A stretch of DNA of 64,000 nucleotides from Psychrobacter sp. Pi2-52 (lineage in GTDB: Bacteria; Pseudomonadota; Gammaproteobacteria; Pseudomonadales; Moraxellaceae). Every line of letters begins with the position of its first letter. Within the stretch, counting starts at the first letter, position 1. Under the pieces are notes generated by a model, which had not been told where the DNA came from, searched no databases, and saw only the letters and a list, made by a program, of their open reading frames with translations. Position numbers and translations under genes: made by a program. Of this stretch, positions 46,116-52,554 are shown in pieces. The stretch is taken from positions 108,133-172,132 of the forward strand of contig NZ_CAJHBS010000005.1 in the NCBI RefSeq assembly GCF_904846705.1, read 5' to 3'.

Positions 46116-47135
46116 ATGATCGATATGACGTCAGTGCCAAACGGTTGGGTGTGTCTGTACCCACAAGTCAGCAGTGTGACCGAAGATAGTAGTTTGACCA
46201 AAGACAGCAGTGTGATTGAAGATAACAGGACAACCAGTCAAACGGTAACGATGTCTTTAGATAATCGCGGACTGGCATATGCTGATGGGTTTTTTACCAC
46301 CATGGGTGTCATCGATGGGTTGATACTGTGGTCAGATTATCATTATCAGCGGCTTGTCTCTCATGCTGAAGCCTTGCAGCTAAACATAAATAGCGAAGAG
46401 CTATTAGCCGTACTGCAACTGTACGCTCAGCAATTAGAGCAGGGTATGCTCAAGCTAGTAGTCACTCGTGCTGCGCAGAATGTGCGCGGTTATGGCTATG
46501 AACCTAGTACAAACGGTAGCGACTGTGAAATATGGCTAAAGGCTATGGCAATGAGGGTTTCTACGGCACTGCAATTGTCTTTGCCTGATGGAAGCTTAGT
46601 ACCCATCCAACCTAATGGCTCGGCAATATGTTTGTCTTCTCAGATTGCTTGCTTACCGCCATCGCTGGCAGGTCTCAAGAGCCTTAATCGCTTAGACAAT
46701 GTCCTCGCTAGTGGTGAGCTACAACGTATAAAATCTGAGCCATTGGCATCAAAGCTTGCTTCAACACTTGGTGAAGGACTGCTACGTGATATGAGCGGGC
46801 AGTGGGTTGAGGGTACGATGAGTAATGTATTCTATCAATTGGCAGAAGCACCACTATCAGCATCCAAAACCAGCGCTAGCGTTCATAAAGATGATGAAAA
46901 CTACCTAACCACTGGCCAATGGTACACCCCTTCCATGGATCAATCGGGCGTCGCTGGCGTCATGCGTCAGGTAATTATAGATGCACTATCTACGACGCAA
47001 TATCCAGTCATAATCAGGTCGCTACAAGATGAGGATTTACCTAAATTAACGCAGTTATTCTTTTGCAATGCACTACGCGGTATCATGCCAATGAGCAGTC
47101 TGATGTTATTGTCAGGTGAGGTTGTGGATTTTTAA
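46116..47135 (+). CDS. pabC: aminodeoxychorismate lyase
   Basis: PLP enzyme that releases 4-aminobenzoate from 4-amino-4-deoxychorismate for folate synthesis. The 339-residue class IV aminotransferase-fold protein has NRGLAYADGFFTTM at the substrate entrance, VTRAAQNVRGYGY, the catalytic lysine in AGLKSLNRLDNVLA, and the phosphate-binding WVEGTMSNVFY. The N-terminus has a Ser/Thr-rich stretch (residues 18-44) and the middle an insert, making it longer than E. coli PabC (269). In many gammaproteobacteria mltG follows directly; here the restriction-modification island intervenes. Confidence 0.9.
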   Translation: MIDMTSVPNGWVCLYPQVSSVTEDSSLTKDSSVIEDNRTTSQTVTMSLDNRGLAYADGFFTTMGVIDGLILWSDYHYQRLVSHAEALQLNINSEELLAVLQLYAQQLEQGMLKLVVTRAAQNVRGYGYEPSTNGSDCEIWLKAMAMRVSTALQLSLPDGSLVPIQPNGSAICLSSQIACLPPSLAGLKSLNRLDNVLASGELQRIKSEPLASKLASTLGEGLLRDMSGQWVEGTMSNVFYQLAEAPLSASKTSASVHKDDENYLTTGQWYTPSMDQSGVAGVMRQVIIDALSTTQYPVIIRSLQDEDLPKLTQLFFCNALRGIMPMSSLMLLSGEVVDF

Positions 47136-47140
47136 TCCGT

Positions 47141-47971
47141 TTAGTTGTTACTCTCTTTATTTAATAAACGATAGAAATGCTGTTTGAAAAACTCTTTTCT
47201 TCCTTCTTGTTGTAGGTCTTCGTAACGCGCTTGGCTAAGTTGTAGGTATTCAGCTTCCTGTTCAATACCAATAAATTGTCTTCCTAAGACATTACTTGCA
47301 ATTCCTGTCGTCGCAGAGCCAGCAAAAGGGTCAAGAACCACTGCATTTTTCTTAGTAGAAGCTAAAATAATTTGAGCTAGTAATGCCAAAGGTTTTTGCG
47401 TAGGGTGCTTACCACAAGATTTTTCCCACTTAGCAATTGCTGGCAATCGCCACACATCTTTCATTTGCTTATCGTTATTGAGTCTCTTCATCAAATCGTA
47501 ATCGAAATAGTGCGGTACTTTAGGATGTTTTCTTGCCCAAATAATGAATTCTGTAGAATGAGTAAAAAACCGACAAGAAAAGTTGGGTGGTGGATTGGTT
47601 TTTTCCCAAGTTATAACATTAAGTATCTTAAAACCAAGCTGCGGTAAAATACGTCCCAAGGTAAAAATATTATGGTGTGTACCACTGACCCATAAGGTTG
47701 CATTATCTGCCATTTTTTCTCGTACAGCAGACAGCCATTCGTATGTAAATACGTAAGCATCATTGTCACTGACAAGCTTGTCCCACTGACCTTTATTGAC
47801 TGACTGGACTTTACCGTTTTTCACTGTCAGACCATTATTGGACAAAAAATAAGGTGGATCGGCAAAGACCATATCTACGTTATTATCTAACTGAGGGATA
47901 ACAGTTAAGCAATCACCTTTCAGTAAGTTAAAATCTAAATGAGTACTACTAAAAAACGAATGACTTTCCAT
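47141..47971 (-). CDS. DNA adenine methyltransferase, beta class (DpnA-like)
   Basis: Site-specific DNA N6-adenine methyltransferase of 276 residues. The catalytic motif DPPYFLSNNG comes near the N-terminus (about residue 37) and the SAM-binding motif FAGSATTG near the C-terminus (about residue 218), the order of beta-class enzymes such as M.DpnA and M.HinfI. WITF-like and KHPTQKP motifs typical of this class are present (CGKHPTQKPLALL). It ends five bases from the pabC stop on the opposite strand. It starts two bases after the small orf upstream, so the two form one transcript. GATC specificity is inferred from the neighbouring genes. Confidence 0.88.
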   Translation of the reverse strand: MESHSFFSSTHLDFNLLKGDCLTVIPQLDNNVDMVFADPPYFLSNNGLTVKNGKVQSVNKGQWDKLVSDNDAYVFTYEWLSAVREKMADNATLWVSGTHHNIFTLGRILPQLGFKILNVITWEKTNPPPNFSCRFFTHSTEFIIWARKHPKVPHYFDYDLMKRLNNDKQMKDVWRLPAIAKWEKSCGKHPTQKPLALLAQIILASTKKNAVVLDPFAGSATTGIASNVLGRQFIGIEQEAEYLQLSQARYEDLQQEGRKEFFKQHFYRLLNKESNN

Positions 47972-47973
47972 GT

Positions 47974-48222
47974 CTATTCCAGCATATCAGCTAAGAAATA
48001 AAGAAGCTCAGGCAAATTGAACTCTCCCTGTACAAAACCATACTGCCCACAATCGTCTGGAATAACAACAGTTTGACCAATAAATCTCTTATCTTCGCTA
48101 ATGATGCGAAGCATGTTAATCAGTTCTTCCCTTACGTCTATGGGGCTTTGAGTATTTAAAAAATCATCGGATGTCGATGAGGTAGCATTCATATTAATAG
48201 TAAGGTTCTTGATACTTATCAT
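47974..48222 (-). CDS. small protein of unknown function in the restriction-modification island
   Basis: An 82-residue protein encoded immediately upstream of, and only two bases from, the beta-class methyltransferase. GAGGAT lies six bases before the ATG at 48222; a GTG one codon earlier is less well placed. The N-terminal 25 residues are Asn/Ser/Thr-rich, followed by a helix (DVREELINMLRIISEDKRF), a VVIPDDCGQYGFVQGEF strand region and an acidic C-terminal helix (LPELLYFLADMLE). I recognise no family. Its place suggests a role in expression or function of the methyltransferase, but that is inference. Confidence 0.65.
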   Translation of the reverse strand: MISIKNLTINMNATSSTSDDFLNTQSPIDVREELINMLRIISEDKRFIGQTVVIPDDCGQYGFVQGEFNLPELLYFLADMLE

Positions 48223-48250
48223 CACATTATCCTCAACGACTTATCCAAAA

Positions 48251-48287
48251 AGTATAAGAATAACACTTATTGTGTGTTTTTTATAGT
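48251..48287. promoter_or_regulatory. divergent promoter-operator of the restriction-modification island (candidate controller-binding site)
   Basis: The palindrome ATAAG-N7-CTTAT (48254-48270) and an overlapping ACAC-N5-GTGT (48263-48275) lie between the two divergent operons. A plus-strand -10 TATAGT sits at 48282-48287, with the palindrome where its -35 would be. A minus-strand -10 TATACT at 48251-48256 abuts the other side. This layout suits control of both operons by the XRE regulator, as in controller-protein systems. Binding itself is inferred. Confidence 0.5.
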
Positions 48288-48311
48288 AACCAATTATTGA
48301 GCGTAAAGCAA

Positions 48312-48542
48312 ATGAAAAAACTAATTCTAGTTAAGTTTGGCAAAAGAATTCGTGAGTTACGTAGAGGGCGTGAGTTAAGTCAAAAGCAATTGGGAGAGTT
48401 GACAGGCTTTCATTACAACTACGTGGGCATGATAGAGAGGGGTGAACGCAATCCATCATTAGAAAACATAGCAGTGTTTGCTAATGCATTTGAGATAAGT
48501 TTGTCGGAATTATTTACATTTGAGGTGAAAAATGAAAATTGA
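48312..48542 (+). CDS. XRE-family controller-type transcription regulator (C protein)
   Basis: A 76-residue single-domain helix-turn-helix protein: KFGKRIRELRRGRELSQKQL, then GFHYNYVGMIERGERNPSLENI as the recognition helix region, then FEISLSELF. Size and pattern match controller proteins that time endonuclease expression after methylation. The ATG at 48312 corresponds to the usual family start; the frame extends to a TTG at 48270 that would overlap the promoter. Its end overlaps the endonuclease gene by 11 bases, indicating translational coupling. Confidence 0.87.
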   Translation: MKKLILVKFGKRIRELRRGRELSQKQLGELTGFHYNYVGMIERGERNPSLENIAVFANAFEISLSELFTFEVKNEN

Positions 48543-49218
48543 AGAAGCGTTTCCACTTTTACCAAGCTTATATAACGTTAAGTTTGGCATATTGAAGAAC
48601 CATCCAAACCTAGCAGTCCCTATTGATTTGACTAAGCTCAAAGGCAATAAAGGGTTTGCAGGTCAGTTTTTAGAAAAATTATTGACATTAAATCTATCTA
48701 ATAGTGAATTAGATTTTGAAAATGGTGAGTTGAAAACTAATAAATCAAAACCAGATGGTAGTCCGATGGAAACTATGGCTATTACTCAAATAGGTACACA
48801 GTTTGATAGTCTATTTTATGACGGTAAGTTATTTCACGAAACTCATCTTTATCGTAAAATCGAAAGTATTTTATACGTGCCAGCGGTAAAAGGAGCAAAA
48901 GAAGCGGACTGGTATTTTTTACCAGCGCATTATCTTGACTTAAAAGATAATGAAACATTGAAAAAGATACTTGATAATGATTTTGAGATTATTAAATCCA
49001 AAATACATGAGATGATGGCTGATCCTAAGGATGGTATGCTGCACACCGCAAATGGTCAGTATATGCAAATTAGAACAAAGGATAGTAAACCGTATAACCC
49101 TATTTATTCAAAAAAGCTCGGACGCTATGTATCAAATAAAGGTTTTGCATTCTATTTCAAAAAAGAGTTCATGCAAGCTATACAGAGTAGTAGTTTACCA
49201 AGCCAAAAAATAATTTAA
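48532..49218 (+). CDS. MutH/Sau3AI-family restriction endonuclease, probably GATC-specific
   Basis: A 228-residue nuclease with end-to-end similarity to E. coli MutH (229 residues). GNKGFAGQFLEKLL matches MutH KGWIGVLLE with the active-site Glu (Glu48). DFENGELK supplies Asp61, Glu66 and Lys68 (MutH D70, E77, K79, with a loop two residues shorter). ETHLYRKIESILYVP supplies Lys109 (MutH K116). GQYMQIRTKDSK and GFAFYFKKEFMQAI match the MutH DNA-binding end. Being coupled to a controller gene and flanked by two methyltransferases, it is probably a restriction enzyme rather than a mismatch-repair protein. GATC recognition is inferred from the family. Its stop codon overlaps that of the convergent Dam-like gene. 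Confidence 0.85.
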   Translation: MKIEEAFPLLPSLYNVKFGILKNHPNLAVPIDLTKLKGNKGFAGQFLEKLLTLNLSNSELDFENGELKTNKSKPDGSPMETMAITQIGTQFDSLFYDGKLFHETHLYRKIESILYVPAVKGAKEADWYFLPAHYLDLKDNETLKKILDNDFEIIKSKIHEMMADPKDGMLHTANGQYMQIRTKDSKPYNPIYSKKLGRYVSNKGFAFYFKKEFMQAIQSSSLPSQKII

Positions 49219-50114
49219 TAATTCCTAATCAGTAACTCATTAATTTGACCACGTTTTGAACCTTTTGAGTTAATACTTCGACTAGCTTTGACTCTCTCTA
49301 TTTTATAGTCTGAATATAGAGTGTCAAAGAACTTATTTTCAGCATCGAGATTGGTTGTATCAGAATTACTAAGTAGCCACTGATAGCCTTTTTTGTCTAT
49401 CAAATCACAAAAAGATTTTAATTTTTCCTGATCTTCATCATTGAAGCTATCTTTAGAATAAGACGTAAAACTAGAAGACTCACTTAAAGGTTTATAAGGT
49501 GGATCAAAATAAAACAAAGCAGGTAAGTTGTCTTTGTTTGATTGCTCCAAATGAGCGAGCGTATCTTCATAACTTTGATTGTATACCTCTACCTTACTCA
49601 ATACTTCTGATGCTTTTAAGATAGTATCTTCAAAAACAAAATTAGGTTTTTTATAGCTACCAATAGGAACATTAAATTTGTTCTTGCTATTTACTCTATA
49701 TAAACCATTAAACCCTGCACGATTTAGAAAGATGAATAGACCAGCATGCTCAATGTCACTAGCTTGCCGAGTATTAAACTCGTCGCGTTTAGCATAATAA
49801 TAAGGTTGCTTCGCTTCCTTGTCTTCAAGTTGGTCATATTCTGATTGAATTACTTTTAGACATGCTAATAGTTCATCAGGGTAAGACTTTATGACTTTAT
49901 AAAGGTTAACGAGGTCAGTATTTATATCGTTTAAGATAACGGCAGTAGGAGGATGCTCACTATCTAAAAGATGTAATGCAAATGCAGCACTACCACTAAA
50001 AGGCTCGACATAGATATATGGCAGGCCATTCTTTACATATTCAGGTAAGCGTTGAGTGATCTCTGGTATTAATTGGCCTTTACCGCCCACCCACTTTACA
50101 AATGGTTTTGCCAT
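49215..50114 (-). CDS. dam: DNA adenine methyltransferase, alpha class (Dam/DpnM-like)
   Basis: N6-adenine methyltransferase of 299 residues with the Dam/DpnM layout: KPFVKWVGGKGQL at the N-terminus, SAM motif VEPFSGSAAFA, FNGLYRVNSKNKFNVPIG in the target-recognition region, and catalytic DPPYKPLSESSSFTSY late in the protein. DpnM and Dam methylate GATC. It converges on the endonuclease gene with overlapping stop codons. The ATG at 50114 was chosen because AAGG precedes it and a good promoter (50164-50172) lies inside the longer frame that reaches 50180. Confidence 0.92.
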   Translation of the reverse strand: MAKPFVKWVGGKGQLIPEITQRLPEYVKNGLPYIYVEPFSGSAAFALHLLDSEHPPTAVILNDINTDLVNLYKVIKSYPDELLACLKVIQSEYDQLEDKEAKQPYYYAKRDEFNTRQASDIEHAGLFIFLNRAGFNGLYRVNSKNKFNVPIGSYKKPNFVFEDTILKASEVLSKVEVYNQSYEDTLAHLEQSNKDNLPALFYFDPPYKPLSESSSFTSYSKDSFNDEDQEKLKSFCDLIDKKGYQWLLSNSDTTNLDAENKFFDTLYSDYKIERVKASRSINSKGSKRGQINELLIRNY

Positions 50115-50163
50115 TACTAAGAACCTTCTTTGCATAGATTGTATTGCAGAATTTGAGCGCAAA

Positions 50164-50172
50164 ATTATAGCA
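50164..50172 (-). promoter_or_regulatory. extended -10 promoter for the Dam-like methyltransferase
   Basis: On the minus strand the sequence reads TGCTATAAT, identical to the extended -10 before tex. It lies about 50 bases upstream of the ATG at 50114. This gives the Dam-like gene its own promoter, independent of the controller region. Confidence 0.55.
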
Positions 50173-50266
50173 TTTTTCACTCATCAATTCATAAGCTAAG
50201 CAAATACCATTGAAAATCGCACGGTTCAGTGCTAAATTCTAGCAAACATCTGCCTCGCGAGTTGCC

Positions 50267-51556
50267 ATGAGCAAGCCTACACCCAATATACCACCTGAAC
50301 GTCCCAATGAGTCGCCGTCAAACAAACAAGATGGCACAGTCGAGGAGCGTGTCGATACCACGCTGCCGGACGCGCAACCAGTGGTAGATAAGGTGGAAGA
50401 CACATCAGCAACGCCAGCAACCAACGTCTCGCTTATCAGCGGCAACAGTAAACCACGTCAATATAAAGTCAATAACCCATCGTTTTTTATGCAACGCGGC
50501 TATCAAGTGCTGCTAGTGCTAGGGCTTATTGCTGCATTTTTCTTAGTCATGGTTTATCAGACGTTGTTTGGTCGTATCGAGCAGCCGCAGCAAATGGTCA
50601 CGATTGAGCCAGGTCAGACGTATTACGGTCTACTACCGCAGTGGCAGCAGCAGATTCCGCTGTTTTCGGCAGGCGTGGCCAAGCTATATATCAAGTCACA
50701 AGTCGATGCGCCGTTGCATGCTGGTACGTATCAACTACCCGAAAACCCGACTATCGCTGAGGCGCTACAAATACTAGGTCAAGGCGCAAAAGCGGCCATG
50801 GTCAAGGTACAGATTATCGAAGGTAAGACATCTAAAGACCTTTACCAAGCACTGCGTGATAATGACAAAATCGAAAAAGAAGTACTGACCGCAGATAGTG
50901 ACAATGCGAGTATTGCACAAGCATTGGATTTGACAGGTGTATTGCCAGATAGTGTAGCTAATAGCAGTGACCCGATTGTTAACTACAATCTTGAAGGTTG
51001 GTTCGCGCCTGACACTTATTATTATGGTGAAGGAACCAGCGATAAAAAAGTATTGACTGACTTATATAAGCGTCAGCAGCAGGTGCTGACTGATGCATGG
51101 GAAAATCGTGCGCCGAATCTTCCTTATAAGAGTCCATATGAAGCGTTAGTGATGGCATCTATTATTGAAAAAGAGACTAGTGTTGCTGATGAACGTCCTT
51201 TAGTTTCTGCCGTATTTAGAAATCGCTTGAATAAAAACATGCGTATGCAGACGGACCCGACTATTATCTATGGTATGGGCAGTCGTTACGATGGCAATAT
51301 CCGCCGCAAAGACATCAATGAAAAAACGTCTTACAACACCTACCAAATTGATGGTTTACCGCCAACGCCAATTGCGCTACCATCAGCGGCCTCTATCGAA
51401 GCGACCTTACATCCTGCCGATAGTGAAGCATTGTATTTTGTGGCAACGGGCAATGGTGGGCACAAATTTACCAATAGCTTGGCTGAGCACAATCAAGCAG
51501 TAAAAGACTATCTCAGTGTCATGCGTGAGAAAAAATCTCAAACGCCGCCGCAGTAA
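50267..51556 (+). CDS. mltG: endolytic murein transglycosylase MltG
   Basis: Cleaves nascent glycan strands and sets peptidoglycan chain length. The 429-residue protein has a long cytoplasmic Pro/Asn-rich leader, one membrane helix (about 75-98, VLLVLGLIAAFFLVMVYQTL), then the periplasmic YceG domain with EGWFAPDTYYY, the catalytic glutamate in MASIIEKET, RLNKNMRMQTDPTIIYG, SYNTYQIDGLPPTPIALPS and VATGNGGHKF. It precedes tmk as in E. coli, but pabC, usually adjacent, is separated by the methylase island. Confidence 0.94.
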   Translation: MSKPTPNIPPERPNESPSNKQDGTVEERVDTTLPDAQPVVDKVEDTSATPATNVSLISGNSKPRQYKVNNPSFFMQRGYQVLLVLGLIAAFFLVMVYQTLFGRIEQPQQMVTIEPGQTYYGLLPQWQQQIPLFSAGVAKLYIKSQVDAPLHAGTYQLPENPTIAEALQILGQGAKAAMVKVQIIEGKTSKDLYQALRDNDKIEKEVLTADSDNASIAQALDLTGVLPDSVANSSDPIVNYNLEGWFAPDTYYYGEGTSDKKVLTDLYKRQQQVLTDAWENRAPNLPYKSPYEALVMASIIEKETSVADERPLVSAVFRNRLNKNMRMQTDPTIIYGMGSRYDGNIRRKDINEKTSYNTYQIDGLPPTPIALPSAASIEATLHPADSEALYFVATGNGGHKFTNSLAEHNQAVKDYLSVMREKKSQTPPQ

Positions 51557-51644
51557 TATTCCTTCTTAATCTTCTTATAAAACTTATCGTTTATTGAGTG
51601 CTACAAAGTAGAGGTAGCGCTCATCAATGACATAAGGTCATATC

Positions 51645-52376
51645 ATGTCAGTATCTATGCACACCAGCGCAACACCGTCACATGCCAACACACCATCATC
51701 GAATCTACCTGAATCAAGTGCTTCAAATACGGAGACGGTACCTACTTTAGGCCGCTTTATTAGTTTTGAAGGAACCGAAGGCGTGGGCAAAACCACCGCG
51801 ATTGAACAGTTATGCTTGCGCTTAGAAGCTAATGGTATTCCATATCTGCGTACTCGTGAGCCGGGTGGTAGCCCATTTGCCGAGCAATTGCGTGACATAT
51901 TATTAGATCCAGCGACGGATATCGAAGACGATACCGAGCTGCTGCTATTGTTTGCGGCGCGCTGTGATCATATGCAGCAGGTTATTCTACCAGCGCTCCA
52001 AAATGGTACTTGGGTAATATGTGACAGGTTTACCGACTCTACTATTGCGTATCAGGGTTTTGGGCGTGCGTATGGTGACGAGTTGGTACGCGGCAAAATA
52101 GATATGCTTATCAAGCAATTTGTGACGCAGCTTCCTGAGTTAACATTATGGCTAGATTTGCCAGTAGCAGAGGGCATGAAACGTGCCAACAAGCGCAGTG
52201 CGGCAGATCGTTTTGAGCAGCAGGCTACCGAGTTTTTTACTTGGGTGCATACTGGTTTTAGCCAGCTTGCGAGCGAATACCCTGAGCGCATACAGCGTAT
52301 TGATGCATCGGGCAGTACGGATGATGTGAGTGCGCGTATATGGCAGACGGTTATGAATAGATTCGATATTAAATAA
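51645..52376 (+). CDS. tmk: thymidylate kinase
   Basis: Phosphorylates dTMP to dTDP. The 243-residue protein has an unusual 34-residue Ser/Thr/Pro-rich leader before the enzyme core, which begins GRFISFEGTEGVGKTT (P-loop). The DR(E/Y) motif region is present as YLRTREPGGSPFAEQLRD, and the lid and substrate motifs CDRFTDSTIAYQGFGR and RFEQQATEFF are present. No start codon is available close to the core, so the leader appears genuine. Follows mltG by 88 bases; holB, next in E. coli, is absent here. Confidence 0.94.
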   Translation: MSVSMHTSATPSHANTPSSNLPESSASNTETVPTLGRFISFEGTEGVGKTTAIEQLCLRLEANGIPYLRTREPGGSPFAEQLRDILLDPATDIEDDTELLLLFAARCDHMQQVILPALQNGTWVICDRFTDSTIAYQGFGRAYGDELVRGKIDMLIKQFVTQLPELTLWLDLPVAEGMKRANKRSAADRFEQQATEFFTWVHTGFSQLASEYPERIQRIDASGSTDDVSARIWQTVMNRFDIK

Positions 52377-52429
52377 TTAGGTTTTGCCAAGTAGGTTTGT
52401 AGATTTATAAGGCAGTTAGATGTATCGAT

Positions 52430-52460
52430 AGCCAGTTATTAGCCAGTTATTAGCCAGTTA
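52430..52460. repeat. 11-bp tandem repeat, 2.8 copies
   Basis: AGCCAGTTATT occurs twice head to tail (52430-52440, 52441-52451), followed by a partial third copy AGCCAGTTA. It lies in the spacer between tmk and its terminator; no function is apparent. Confidence 0.85.
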
Positions 52461-52470
52461 GTTAGCACCA

Positions 52471-52505
52471 ATGAAAAGCCCCAGCTCATTGCTGGGGCTT
52501 TTCAT
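52471..52505. terminator. terminator after tmk (possibly bidirectional)
   Basis: ATGAAAAGCCCCAGC / GCTGGGGCTTTTCAT with loop TCATT is a perfect 15-base stem. The T-run is short (TTTT) on each strand, and the GC core is strong. It lies between convergent tmk and the antiporter gene. Confidence 0.85.
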
Positions 52506-52554
52506 TAAGATAAATTCTTTATTATTGAATCAATAAAGCAGATAACTATGGCCA

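Noticed and set aside
48532..49218. Nuclease as a canonical mismatch-repair MutH
   Set aside because: Coupling to a controller gene and flanking by two methyltransferases in an island fits restriction-modification better; a repair role cannot be fully excluded from sequence alone.
52430..52460. Possible CRISPR-like array
   Set aside because: The 11-bp units are directly adjacent with no spacers; it is a simple tandem repeat.
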